A program made the position numbers and the translations under genes. From NCBI GenBank assembly GCA_016869435.1, contig VGEB01000018.1, forward strand, positions 1-40,197: a stretch of DNA of 40,197 bases, written 5' to 3'. Shown here piece after piece: positions 25,701 through 34,400 of this stretch. Source of the stretch: Alphaproteobacteria bacterium (GTDB lineage Bacteria; Pseudomonadota; Alphaproteobacteria; Rhizobiales; Beijerinckiaceae). A model generated the notes under the pieces. It was not told the origin of the DNA and searched no databases. It saw only the letters and a program-made list of their open reading frames with translations. Each line of letters opens with the position of its first letter. The first letter of the stretch is position 1.

Positions 25701-25998
25701 AATTCTCGATCTCGCGCCGCCGGAGCGCGCCAAGCTCACCGGCAGGCTGGAAAACTGGCACGCACTAACTTTCGCGGAATTCCGCGCCGCCGTGAAGCAG
25801 GCGTTTCGCGTCGATATTCCCCTAAAGGAGCGCGCCGACTGGGAAACACATCTCGCCGAGAACGGCGCGCGCGTTCTTGGCTTGACGAGCGATATCGAAG
25901 GCGCGGAGCGCGACATCGACAAGATCGTCTATGCGCTCTTCGATCTTACGCCGGATGAGATCACGCTGCTCGAAGCGTCCCTCGCAGGCCAGTATTGA
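22705..25998 (+). CDS. type IIG restriction-modification enzyme (single chain)
   Basis: The 1097-residue protein fuses nuclease, methyltransferase and target recognition. The N-terminal nuclease region has a PD-(D/E)xK-like set: D114 (GKVDVAL) and E134-F-K136 (PFEFKGPKT). The N6-adenine methyltransferase has the SAM motif VDPACGSGAFL (from 467) and the catalytic NPPY (588-591). LFGVDLNAESVEITRLSLWL and ADLYAYFFERGVRLLKPGG are typical of Eco57I-like enzymes. A TaqI-like specificity domain follows (about 740-1000). A palindromic repeat is inserted in frame at about 699-715, and the specificity domain contains an AT-rich stretch (25381-25680). The frame is open throughout. No separate methylase, S subunit or C protein is nearby. 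The start codon has no clear ribosome site. Confidence 0.9.
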   Translation: MDLFASAGMDLPTAGREGGRARQAQRSLRTPLFAYKIVEEARGKAAFAPTQEQLDAAADYARKAKKHFGKLTEEAIRPIFFSTILEKLLGYKTADPDASYSLAFERPIRHGKVDVALGNFQDAEGVNEVVAPFEFKGPKTIDLDAPMSGRGRSPVQQAWDYAIDAPGARWVLVSNCLEIRLYGFGRGRDAYEVFDLTRLDDPEEHARLWLVLSANRLLGDATVALLRETDSAYKDVTQRLYIDYKSLRDKLIDFIVNSGDGPKLSLLAAIEPAQKILDRILFIAFAQRTDLLPSRVLERAAESRNDFNPAPIWQNFTALFHAVDQGNTRLNIWPYNGGLFAHDPVADALILPDALAGEVVELGKWDYRREVPVTILGHIFEQSITDIERLRAESRGEAPPPVSKRKREGVVYTPDMVTQFLVETTIGVTLSERFDTGWRRHRCDESEDGQLSFWRDHLTMLRGFTIVDPACGSGAFLVAAFDALAAEYRRAAKALEGFGEAIDFDIFDEIVTRNLFGVDLNAESVEITRLSLWLKTARRDHRLQNLENTIRVGDSLIDDEAFTARAFDWRAAFPQAFDQGGFDVVIGNPPYVRMEFIKTVKPYLEKHYVVAADRADLYAYFFERGVRLLKPGGRLGFISSSTFFRTGSGENLRKFLTDGVGIECVVDFGDLQIFEGVTTYPAILTLRKVGALPRHDDTVSSSFETPASQAPQDEETLPAATLEFLVVDEIPQELGRVFEERARKMPLSRLTAGSWRFEEEPLAKLRDKITRGRKTLGEVYGAPLRGIVTGLNDAFIIDTPTRDRLVKADKRSAELLKPFLRGEDVKRWRVEPQGLWLINTPKGKVDIEKYPAIRDWLLPFKPELEKRATKQEWWELQQAQVAYQPKMEAPKIIYPIISQGPKYSFNIDGAYLNDKCFMAFGCYELLAYLNCKLAWFWIFGEASPLRGGQWRLELREQHVSQFPMPTMPERSIKKLVSLGEACTKAAHERYAIQSAVRRRILDLAPPERAKLTGRLENWHALTFAEFRAAVKQAFRVDIPLKERADWETHLAENGARVLGLTSDIEGAERDIDKIVYALFDLTPDEITLLEASLAGQY
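24800..24850. repeat. palindromic repeat inserted in frame in the type IIG gene
   Basis: TTTCCTCGTCCT at the left pairs with AGGATGAGGAAA at the right with one mismatch. Inside is the perfect hairpin GCCTGC-TTC-GCAGGC (24819-24833). The whole reads like the CCTCATCCTGAGGAGC...CGTCTCGAAGGACGAGG elements that are scattered between genes in many Rhizobiales. Here it codes for about 17 residues (VSSSFETPASQAPQDEE) between the methyltransferase core and the specificity domain without shifting the frame. Confidence 0.85.
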
Positions 25999-26027
25999 AC
26001 AATGGCCGCTTGCTCGAATTTCTTCAT

Positions 26028-26756
26028 ATGCGCGCCTGTCTGATCCTTGATTCCAACTCCAGCGACGAAGAGATCGCCGCGGCGCTCGATTGCGGCGCCG
26101 ATGCGCTGATGTTTCGGCTTGGCCCTTGCGCGGAAAATGACGCGCGCCGCGACGCCCGCGCGCGTGTGTGCGCGCTTATCGAGGCGGCGCGGCGGAAGGG
26201 CGGGGCGCCGGCGCTCTTCGTCGAAGTCGCGCCGCCCGACAGCGATCTCATCGAGGCCGACCTCGACGCGCTGTTCGGTCCCGGACCGGATGGCGTCTTT
26301 CTACGCGCCTGCGACGGCGCTGTGAGCCTGCAGCGCCTCGCGGTCAAGCTCGCCGTGCGCGAGGCGCAGGCCGGGCTCGCCGACGGCGCGACCAGGATCG
26401 GCGCCATCATCGGCGGCGACCCGGCCGGCGTTCTGGCGCTGCCAAGCTTCGCCGGCGCGTCGCCGCGCCTCGCCGCGCTGGCCTTCGATGAAGGCGGGCT
26501 TTGCGCCGCGCTCGGCCTCGCCGCCAGCGGCGGAGCCGCGATCGACACGGCGCGCGCGATGGTGGTTCTTGCGGCAGGTTCTGCGGGCGTTCCAGCGCTC
26601 GCCCCGCTTGTCGGACTCGGCGATGAAGCCGCCTTTGCGGCGGCGCGCCGCGACGGTTTTGCCGGCGCGATGGCGCTTGATCGGCGGCAGGTCGCCGCCA
26701 TTCGCGAAATCTTCCCGGCGGGCGAGAATCGACAAAACTCAAATTCGCCGGCATAG
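26028..26756 (+). CDS. CitE/HpcH-aldolase-like protein, probably non-catalytic
   Basis: The 242-residue product follows the CitE/CoA-ester-lyase plan: ACLILDSNSSDEEI then ALDCGADALMF at the N-terminus, VEVAPPDSDLIEADLDAL, GPDGVFLRACDGAVSLQRL, and FAGASPRLAALAFDEGGLCAALG. Compared with active members, LDLED is replaced by MFRLG, the Glu in the A(L/I)IET motif is lost (GAIIGGDP), and the GAEDLAxDLG acidic pair is altered to DEGGLCAALG. Metal and CoA-ester chemistry therefore looks impaired. ATG at 26028 aligns with the family start; a TTG at 25995 overlapping the type IIG stop would add 11 residues. Distant similarity, moderate certainty. Confidence 0.65.
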   Translation: MRACLILDSNSSDEEIAAALDCGADALMFRLGPCAENDARRDARARVCALIEAARRKGGAPALFVEVAPPDSDLIEADLDALFGPGPDGVFLRACDGAVSLQRLAVKLAVREAQAGLADGATRIGAIIGGDPAGVLALPSFAGASPRLAALAFDEGGLCAALGLAASGGAAIDTARAMVVLAAGSAGVPALAPLVGLGDEAAFAAARRDGFAGAMALDRRQVAAIREIFPAGENRQNSNSPA

Positions 26757-26789
26757 ACAGACCGATGAACAAGGTCCGATCGGGCGCGT

Positions 26790-26881
26790 TAGATCGCGCT
26801 GCGTTCAGCGTGATCGATTCTAACAATTTAGAGCGCGCTTTACGCGAAATGCCGGTTCCCACTTTTTCGCAGCGCGCTCTA
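26790..26881. repeat. dispersed palindromic element, copy B
   Basis: Reverse-oriented relative of copy A (20964-21079). It shares TAGATC, GCTGCGTTCAG, CGTGATCGATTCT, GAGCGCGC, TTACGCGAAA and CCGGTTCCCACTTTTTCGC. It lacks the inner 13-base hairpin of copy A. At 26850-26851 it has TG where copy A has AA on the matching strand, creating the ATG used as the likely start of the following gene. Confidence 0.85.
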
Positions 26882-27850
26882 GGCCGGATCGCCGCGGCGG
26901 CGCTCTTGAGCGCAGCGTTTCTTTCGGCGCCGACGCAAGCGCAGCAGCAGGCGCCTCATCATCCCCGTCCGCCGCATGGCGCCGCAGAATCCGCTGGATC
27001 GCCAGCGACGCCGGCCGCCCGGCAATCGATGCTGCGACTGAGCGCAACCCTTGCGGCCAATGATTCGCAAGCGTTGCGCTCGGGCCTCGTCTGGCGGGTG
27101 TTCGAGGAAGGCGCCCAGGCGGACGGGACGCATAAGCTTGTGGCGCAATCCGAAGAGGCGGCCCCGACTCTGTCCTTGCCGGACGGGGCCTATATCGTTC
27201 ACGCCGCCTACGGCCTTGCCGGCGTCACCCGCCGAGTCGCGATCGAGGGAAGCAATGTTTCCGAGAGGATCGCGCTGAACGCCGGCGGGCTGAGGCTCAT
27301 CGACAAGCTGGGCGACGCGCAAATTCCCGCGCAGCGCCTTTCGATTTCGATCTATGTCCCCGAACGCGGCAATGCCGAAGCCAAGCTCATTCTCGCCAAC
27401 GCCAAGTCGGACGAGATGATCGGACTTCCGGAGGGCGCCTATCACGTCGTGTCGACATTGCTCGATACGGGTCAGGGGGCGCAGGGCGGGGCCAATCAAA
27501 CCAATTCCGTCGTTACGGCGGACCTAAAAGTCCCCGCCGGCAAGCTCATCGAAGCGACGCTGCGCCATCGCGCGGCGACGATAACCCTCAAGCTCGTCAA
27601 ACAGCCGGGCGGCGAGGCGCTCGCCAACACAAGCTTCTCCGTGCTCACCCCAGGCGGCGACGTCATCCGCGAGCTGATCGGCGCTTTCCCCTCGCTCGTT
27701 TTGGCTGAGGGCGAATATGTCGCCATCGCGCGCCACGAGGGCAAAACCTTTCAGGGCACGTTCCGTGTGCAGTCGACGAAGGACGCCGACGTCGAAATTC
27801 TGATGCGCGATCAGCCGCGCAGCCACGCAAACGAAGACGTTCCGCAATAA
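26849..27850 (+). CDS. secreted beta-rich protein with repeat-derived N-terminus
   Basis: From ATG 26849 the product is 333 residues, with a signal peptide (RIAAAALLSAAFLSAPTQA) cut near residue 31, a His/Pro-rich spacer, and beta-rich domains of about 90 residues (LVWRVFEEG, LPDGAYIVHAAYG, LPEGAYHVVSTLL, LAEGEYVAIARHEGKTF) that look like repeated Ig/carboxypeptidase-regulatory-like units. The start and first ten or so codons lie in repeat copy B, and no later ATG or GTG would keep the signal peptide. An ATG at 26765 would add 28 residues, mostly repeat-coded, and make the signal n-region too long. Neither start has a good ribosome site. Function is unknown; it is probably periplasmic. Confidence 0.7.
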   Translation: MPVPTFSQRALGRIAAAALLSAAFLSAPTQAQQQAPHHPRPPHGAAESAGSPATPAARQSMLRLSATLAANDSQALRSGLVWRVFEEGAQADGTHKLVAQSEEAAPTLSLPDGAYIVHAAYGLAGVTRRVAIEGSNVSERIALNAGGLRLIDKLGDAQIPAQRLSISIYVPERGNAEAKLILANAKSDEMIGLPEGAYHVVSTLLDTGQGAQGGANQTNSVVTADLKVPAGKLIEATLRHRAATITLKLVKQPGGEALANTSFSVLTPGGDVIRELIGAFPSLVLAEGEYVAIARHEGKTFQGTFRVQSTKDADVEILMRDQPRSHANEDVPQ

Positions 27851-27852
27851 AA

Positions 27853-27876
27853 AGCCGCCCGGCGGACCGGGCGGCT
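27853..27876 (-). terminator. rho-independent terminator of the barrel-protein gene
   Basis: AGCCGCCCGG (27853-27862) pairs perfectly with CCGGGCGGCT (27867-27876) around CGGA. Read on the minus strand the stem is followed by TTTTTATT, and it lies 40 bases past the stop of the beta-barrel gene. It overlaps the immediate 3' end of the convergent secreted-protein gene but has no T run on that strand. Confidence 0.88.
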
Positions 27877-27916
27877 GACTGAGCTTGAAATCTTAACTGA
27901 CGCGCTCGAACTGCGT

Positions 27917-29554
27917 CTAGAGGATCGTGAAGGGCACGATCACGTCCATGTTGAACATGCCCTGCGACGAGCTCAGGCCGCTGCGGTTGAAGAAGGGCGC
28001 AGTGCCGTTGACCGACGTATCCCAACGCAGCTCCGGGCGCATGATCAGGCCGGTGATGTAGGGAAGCTTGGGCAGTTCGGGCGTGATCGTCATGCCGAGC
28101 GTGAAGGCAAGATAGCTGGTGCCGGAGTAAATCGGCCTATTGGCGTAAAGGCCGGTCCCCAGGTTCTGGCTGATACAGGACGGACACCAGAAGCCGTGAA
28201 AAAGATTGACCGCGTCGAAGTATCCCGGGAAGGCGGCCACGAAGAAGTTATTGTTGTCCCGGAAGAATTCGGCGCGCGCATTGATCTTTAAGATATCGTT
28301 GATCTTGTAGGACGCATATTGCGCGATGCCGAAGGCGCGGGCGCCCATCGGATAGGCCGGAGCGGTTCCCCAGAAGCCGGTGCCGGTGATCGCATTAGCA
28401 GCATTCCAGGCTTTCTGCGGCAGGCCGAAGGAACTCGGATTCCAGCCGCTTTCCATCATGAAGCTCATGTCGGTGATCAGCGTCAGGTTTTCGGTCGGCT
28501 TCCAGGTCGTGGTGATGTTGTTGAAGGAACGGATTGCCGTGCTGACGTTACAGGCGCAAGCGCCCGGCACGCCGAACCCGCCCTGATTGAACGGCCAGCC
28601 CGGCGTCGTTGGCGGCGGCCAGCCGCCCGGCGTGAACGGAATGCCGGTAAAGCCGATCGGCCAGCCGACGCCGAGCGGATCGGTCTGTCGCGGGTTCTCC
28701 GGACCGGTATGGGTGATCGCCAAAATGGTGAGATTGCCGTCGAGCAGGTTGAAACCGAGGCCGCCGTGGAAGGCTGCGGCGGCGTTGTTGTCGCCCGGCC
28801 ACCCGATGCTCATGTTCACGCCGCTGGTTACGCCGGTATAAACGTCGAGCCAGGGCTTGACGTGCGTGGTGACCATCGCGCCGGTATGAATGAAGGGCCC
28901 GAAGTTGAAGATGTAAGAGTGGCTGTAGAAGAGATTGTCCTTGGCGTAGATGAGCTCGGCGCCGTTGTAGGTCGGGAACATGCCGAGCTTCAGGTCGACG
29001 CCGCCCTCGCTGATCGGGCTAACCCAGGGGAGATGCGCCGTAACATTTGCCTCGATCGGTCCGATCTGCGTTCTTGAACCAATCGCGTAATCAAGAATGC
29101 CCATGTAGTGGTTGTAGCGCATGTCCTCGCCGACCATGCCCTGGAGCTTGAAGCCGAAGTCATAGCCTTCGGCCTTCGGATCGAGCGGACGCTGCACGGT
29201 CAGGACGGCGCCGTTGAAGGTCGGCCAGTTGGCGCGGTCCGTATAGAGATGGCCCCAGCTGAGCTTGTTGAACGGCTGGTTGAAATTGAGCGCGATGCCG
29301 CCTTCGATGTAGCCGTCGATCGTGATGGCGTCGATCCAAGCGGGGGTCGGCGCGACCGGGGGGCCCTTTACGATTTTCGCCGGCTTAACCGCTTTGGTCT
29401 TTTTCGAGGGCTTGGCCGCCGGAGCCGCCGCGGGTTGATTTTCCTCGACCAGAGTCGGGTCGACTTCCATCAGCTTTGACTGAGCGTGGGCGGCGCTCGT
29501 GATGCTGGTTGCTAAAGTGAGAGCAGCCACGCTCGAGAGATGGTACCACTTCAT
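27917..29554 (-). CDS. outer-membrane beta-barrel protein (porin-2/OmpL-like)
   Basis: The 545-residue product has a signal peptide (MKWYHLSSVAALTLATSITSA, then AHA-QS), a low-complexity Ala/Pro/Lys linker (about 37-68) and a long barrel of alternating aromatic strands. Signatures include TIDGYIEGGIALNFNQP, VLTVQRPLDPKAEGYDFGFK, LDYAIGSRTQIGPIEANV, LKLGMFPTYNGAELIY and MRPELRWDTSVNG. This fits the putative beta-barrel porin-2 (OmpL-like) family. ATG 29554 has GGAG nine bases upstream and starts the signal peptide; the frame is open 20 codons further but without a signal. Codon use is markedly less GC-biased than neighbours, consistent with high expression. It ends at its own strong terminator. 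Confidence 0.82.
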   Translation of the reverse strand: MKWYHLSSVAALTLATSITSAAHAQSKLMEVDPTLVEENQPAAAPAAKPSKKTKAVKPAKIVKGPPVAPTPAWIDAITIDGYIEGGIALNFNQPFNKLSWGHLYTDRANWPTFNGAVLTVQRPLDPKAEGYDFGFKLQGMVGEDMRYNHYMGILDYAIGSRTQIGPIEANVTAHLPWVSPISEGGVDLKLGMFPTYNGAELIYAKDNLFYSHSYIFNFGPFIHTGAMVTTHVKPWLDVYTGVTSGVNMSIGWPGDNNAAAAFHGGLGFNLLDGNLTILAITHTGPENPRQTDPLGVGWPIGFTGIPFTPGGWPPPTTPGWPFNQGGFGVPGACACNVSTAIRSFNNITTTWKPTENLTLITDMSFMMESGWNPSSFGLPQKAWNAANAITGTGFWGTAPAYPMGARAFGIAQYASYKINDILKINARAEFFRDNNNFFVAAFPGYFDAVNLFHGFWCPSCISQNLGTGLYANRPIYSGTSYLAFTLGMTITPELPKLPYITGLIMRPELRWDTSVNGTAPFFNRSGLSSSQGMFNMDVIVPFTIL

Positions 29555-29907
29555 TGCTGGGAACTCCGGCTGGAGGCAAAATCTGATTGATATCACTCGC
29601 GACTTGAGTTCCATTCAAGTCTAAGGTCCGCGCATCTGCACAATTAGCAGGCAAAATCGGCCTAGATGAAAATTTGTTCTCATGAGTGTGGCTCCAATGT
29701 CACAATTTTTGACAATGCCAGAGCTATTTTCCTTGATTTCGCTGGGGCCAACATTGTCTGAAACTCAACAATGCCTATTCGCTTCCTGCCGAATCGGTTT
29801 CGATCAGTCGCCTGGCGAGGCTTGCCTCTTATCAAACCTCGCCCTTTTTTAGAAAAGCGTGGCCATTGGCGGGTGCTGCGCCAAAACAGCGGATAAGGGA
29901 GAGCGAC
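29555..29907. other. AT-richer divergent promoter region
   Basis: These 353 bases separate the barrel-protein gene (minus) and the Rieske-FAD gene (plus), and should contain both promoters. GACTTGA (29601-29607) and TCAAGTC (29615-29621) form a 7-base inverted repeat 47 bases before the barrel-protein start, a possible operator. TTGACA occurs at 29709-29714 without a good -10. AAGGGAG at 29895-29901 is the ribosome site of the plus-strand gene. I see no reading frame worth calling. Confidence 0.5.
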
Positions 29908-31461
29908 ATGGCGGACGCGGGGCGCGAGCAACCTGATGGCCCTGACTTCTCGCAAGGCGTCGCGCCCGAAGCTGTGTCGGAAAGCCGTGCGCTTCTCGGT
30001 CATGTCGCGGGCGAGGAGGCGGTAATGGCGCGCCAGGGCGACGATTTCTTCGTAATCGGCGCGCATTGCACCCATTATCACGGGCCACTGGCCGAGGGAC
30101 TCGTGGTCGGCGGTTCGATCCGCTGTCCCTGGCACCACGCCTGTTTCAGCCTGCGCAGTGGCCGCGCCTTGCGCGCGCCCGCGTTTGATCCGCTGCCGCG
30201 ATGGCGGGTCGAGCGGGCTGACGGGAAGATTTTCGCCCGCGAAAGACTTCCCGATCCCGGGCCGGCCGCGCACAGGCGCGCCGCGCAACCACGCAGCGTC
30301 GTCATCGTCGGCGGTGGCGCGGCGGGCTTCGCCGCCGCGCAGATGCTGCGGGCCGAGGGCTATGACGGAATCCTGGAGATGATCAGCGCGGATTCGGCCG
30401 AACCCTACGACCGGCCCAATCTCTCCAAGGACTATCTGGCCGGAACCGCGCAGCCGGAATGGCTGCCTCTGCGCGATCCGGCCTGGTATCGGGAGAACGG
30501 GGTGCAGCTGCGTCTGGGTTGTCGCGTCGAGTCGCTCGATCCGGCAGGGAAGCGTCTGACGCTGGCGGACGGGGCGACGCACTCATACGACGCGTTGCTG
30601 ATCTCGACGGGCGCCTTCCCAACGAAGCTGCCGACGCCGGGCGCCGATCGAAGCCATGTTCATTATCTGCGCTCGCTCGCTGACTGCGACCGTCTCATCG
30701 CCGCTTGCGCCGGGGCGCGCCGCGTCGCCGTCATCGGCGCAAGCTTCATCGGCCTTGAAGTCGCCGCGTCGCTGCGCGCCCGCGATCTCGAGGTGCATGT
30801 CATCGCGCCTGAGGCGACCCCGATGGCGCGCATTCTCGGACCGGAAATAGGCGGATATGTGCGCAAGCTGCATGAGAGCCACGGCGTGGTGTTCCATCTC
30901 GAGGATACCGCGACAGAAATCGGCGAACGCACGCTAGCCCTAAAAAGCGGCGCGACTCTTGACGCCGACCTCGTGGTTATTGGCGTGGGCGTGAAGCCGG
31001 ATCTTTCTCTCGCCCAGTCCGCAGGCCTCGCCGTGGACCGCGGCGTTCTCGTCGACGAATATCTGCAAACCAGCGCGCCCGACGTTTACGCCGCCGGCGA
31101 TATCGCGAGCTGGCCCGACAAGATCACCGGCGAGCGGATTCGCGTCGAACATTGGGTGGTGGCGGAGCGTCAAGGTCAAACGGCCGCCCGCAATATTCTT
31201 GGCCGTAAGGAAAAATTCGACGCCGTGCCCTTCTTCTGGAGCCAGCACTACGATCAGGCCATCGCCTATGTCGGACATGCCGCTTCATGGGACCGGCTGG
31301 AAGCGTCAGGCGATCCAGCCGCCGCCGACTGCGCCGTTTCTTTCTTCAAGGGCGACCGGCTGCTGGCTGTCGCGACCATCGGTCGAGACCTCGACAATCT
31401 TCGCGCGGAGGCCGCTCTTGAAGCCCGCATCGGCGCCGAAGCGCCGGAAGCGATCGAATAA
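29908..31461 (+). CDS. Rieske-FAD/NAD(P) oxidoreductase (AIFM3-like)
   Basis: The 517-residue soluble enzyme joins an N-terminal Rieske [2Fe-2S] domain (C54-T-H56 and C73-P-W-H76 in AHCTHYHGPL and IRCPWHHACF) to a pyridine-nucleotide-disulfide type flavoprotein: FAD motif VVIVGGGAAGFAAAQML (from 131), EPYDRPNLSKDYLAG, NAD(P) motif VAVIGASFIGLEVAASL, and DVYAAGDIASWP. A C-terminal reductase domain follows (PFFWSQHYDQAIAYVG). This fusion is the AIFM3-like class, related to ferredoxin reductases of Rieske dioxygenases. No dioxygenase is nearby, so the electron acceptor is unknown. AAGGGAG six bases before ATG 29908 fixes the start. It converges on the GPR-like gene with nine bases between stops. 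Confidence 0.92.
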   Translation: MADAGREQPDGPDFSQGVAPEAVSESRALLGHVAGEEAVMARQGDDFFVIGAHCTHYHGPLAEGLVVGGSIRCPWHHACFSLRSGRALRAPAFDPLPRWRVERADGKIFARERLPDPGPAAHRRAAQPRSVVIVGGGAAGFAAAQMLRAEGYDGILEMISADSAEPYDRPNLSKDYLAGTAQPEWLPLRDPAWYRENGVQLRLGCRVESLDPAGKRLTLADGATHSYDALLISTGAFPTKLPTPGADRSHVHYLRSLADCDRLIAACAGARRVAVIGASFIGLEVAASLRARDLEVHVIAPEATPMARILGPEIGGYVRKLHESHGVVFHLEDTATEIGERTLALKSGATLDADLVVIGVGVKPDLSLAQSAGLAVDRGVLVDEYLQTSAPDVYAAGDIASWPDKITGERIRVEHWVVAERQGQTAARNILGRKEKFDAVPFFWSQHYDQAIAYVGHAASWDRLEASGDPAAADCAVSFFKGDRLLAVATIGRDLDNLRAEAALEARIGAEAPEAIE

Positions 31462-31470
31462 GACGGAGCG

Positions 31471-34400
31471 CTATTCGAATCGTCCGCAGGCGTGGCCAAG
31501 CATGGTGTAGACCTTGCCGGCGTCGCCAGTAAGGAGATCGAGCGCTTTCGAACCGTCGCGATCGCCGCGGCTCGTTTCGACGAGCAGATCCTCGAAATGC
31601 TTGATGTAGTGATCGGCCGTCGCGCGAAATTCTTGATCCACGCGATAGCGACGTCTGATTTCCTCGAAGGTCTGATGGCCCTGCGCCGTGTAGAGACGAC
31701 GACCGAAAAGTCCGGCCGTCTCACCGCGCTGATAACGGCGCCATAGGTCGGCCACGGCGGCGTTGTCGGTCATTCGCGCAATGTCGCGCGTCAGACTGTC
31801 GAGCGCGCCCGCGCTGACCAAAGACCGCGCCGTGCGCGGCTGCTGTGCAGCTTCGTCGGAGGAGGCGCGCGCCAGCAGGTCGCTCAGCCATCCGCCATTT
31901 GCCTGGCGGTTCGACATATTCTGCGCGGCGCCCCGCAGGTTCGGCGTCTCCCCGCGCGCGGCCTGATTCAACGAAGAGCGGGCAGGCGCGGGAGGGCTTG
32001 GTTCTGAGATGTCGTAGATCCGCCCCGAACGCGCAACGATCTCGGTGAGCTCGTTCAGCGCCTTCACCTGATCGCCGACGACCCGCCGCAGAGCCGCTGC
32101 GTGCTCCGCCGTTTCCTGCGGAATCTCGGTTGCGCCGCGGCGCACTTCCTCGCGGGTCTTCTCGATCTCGCTGTGGATGGCATGCGCCATGCCGCGAATC
32201 TCTTTTGCCGCGGAGTCGAACTTCGAGCGCGCGTCGGCGAACAGAAGAACGATTTCTTCATTGGCCTGCGCGAATGCGACGCGCAGCGCTTCGGAGGTCT
32301 GCTCGCGTTCGCCTTCCGCCGCGGCGCGCACCGCCGAGAAGCGCGACTCGATCAGATCGGCGGTCTGCCTGGAGGTTTCGCTCAACGCGCCGCCAAGCTC
32401 GCGCGATCGCGCTTCGATCGCGCGGAAAGAGCGATCCATCAGATCGCTGAACGTCGTCACGGCGCTTTCGAATTCAGCGCGTCGGCCTTCGATGAGCGTC
32501 ATCAGCTCCTCGAGCGTTTGATGACGCGCGGCCATCGTCGCGTCGAGCGCCTGCTGGCTTTGCGCAAGTCTTTCGGCGCTCTGAGCCAGCGCGTGTTGTC
32601 TTTCGTCGAGCGCCTCGACGATGGCGCTGGCGTCGCGCATCGTGTCGCTCGCCGTCGCGGCGACATGTTCAACCTGCGTCGAGGCCTCGTTGAGCGCCCC
32701 GCGGAACTCGGAGAGCCGGTTGCCAAGCTCGTGTTCGAGCCTGACAAGATTGCCGCCCGTCTGGTCGACCACTGCGTGTAGCGAGGCGTTGGTTTGGCCG
32801 AGCCCGTCGAGCAGGGCAGGCAGTTCGGCGCGAATTTTCTCATTCGTCGACAAAAGCGCCGCAATCGAACTCTTGGCGCTGGTCGCGAGCGTCAACTCCA
32901 GCGCCTCGCGCGAAGCATTGAGCGTGTCGGTCAGTTCATCGCGCTGCGCGCCGAGGCGCGAGGCGAGGTCGGCGCCGGCGTTTTCGACGGCGGTCGCCGT
33001 CAATTCGGCAATCGTCGTCAATTTCTGGGCGACCGCGCCGCCGCGCTCATCGAGCACCGAATGCATTTGCATGAGCCGCGCGTCGAGCGCGCCGCTGATT
33101 TCATCGATTCGTTCCGCGAGCGACTGACCGAGATCGCCGGTGCGCGCGTGAAGCGTCGTATCGAATTCATGCCGGGCGCCGGCGAGAATCTCTTTGATGT
33201 CATGCAGCCGCGCGCCGATCGTGTCCACGACCAGCCGGCCTCTTTCATCGATCTCCGAAGACACCATGCCGAGCCGGCTGACGACATTGGTTTCGAGGAG
33301 TTCGATCCGATTGTCGAGACTCGACTCCAGCGCCCTGGCCTGTCCTCCCAGGGTTTCGTTGATTTCTTCAGTCCTTGACGCCAAAGCCTGCGCGAGTTCG
33401 CTCGAGCGCGAAAGGAGCACCCAGTCGACGTCCTTGATCTTGGCGTCCAAGGCCTGCATGACTTGGCGTCCGCCATCTTCCATCACGCGGGCGATCTCAG
33501 CGGCGTGTTGGGAAAGCGCTTCGCTGAGCGCCTGGCTGCCCACTCCGCCGGCGTTGACTTGTCCCACGAGTTGATCGATCCGCTCCGCCGCTTCCGCCGT
33601 CCGTGTGCTGGCGACGCTCTCGAAGGCTTCGATCCTGTCGGACATTGTCGAGGCGATGTCGATCGCGCGCGCGCCGAGTCTCTCGACGAGATCCCCGCCC
33701 TTGCTCTCGATCGTGTCGTCGATGGCGGCCAATCTTGCGTCGATCTCATGGGCGAAGTGGCGAGAATTGTCGCCAATGCGGGCGTTGTAGTGCTCGACTT
33801 GCGCAGACAGTCGATCGATGAGGGCGCCGCCCTCAGTGCGGAGGGTTTGATCGAGCGACTGTAACCTGTCGTCGAGCCGGTGCGTGATTTGCTGCGCTTG
33901 CTCCTCGAGGCGTGCGGCCGCATCGGCCGTCCGCGTCGTCAGGTCGTCGACAATCTGTGTCCCCTGATTGCCGATCGCCTCCTGGACTGTGGCGAGACGC
34001 TGCGCAAATCCGTCGCGGAGGCGTTCGGCATGTTCGCCGACTCGGTCGGCGAGCGCGCCGCCGTCGCGCAGCATCGCATTCTCGAATAGCGTCAGCTGCT
34101 CGCCAAGCGTCATCGCGATACGCTGGCCCTGATCGGTCAGGGAGGTCACGACTTCTTTGCTTCCGGACAGGACGGCGTCCTCGAAGGAGCCGAGCCGGTC
34201 ATTCAGCAGTTCATGCAGCCGTTCGCCTTGGGTCGCGATCGCCAGAACGGCGTCGCTCGCCGTGGTTGCGAAACGCTCGTGCATTGTGTCGGTATTCTCG
34301 GCGAGAGCAGAGGAGGCGTCAGCGACGCTTTGGCGCAGCTTGTCACGCAGAGCCGCGCCATGCGCGTCAAATTCCTGCAGCGCGAGTTCGCGTGTCGTCT

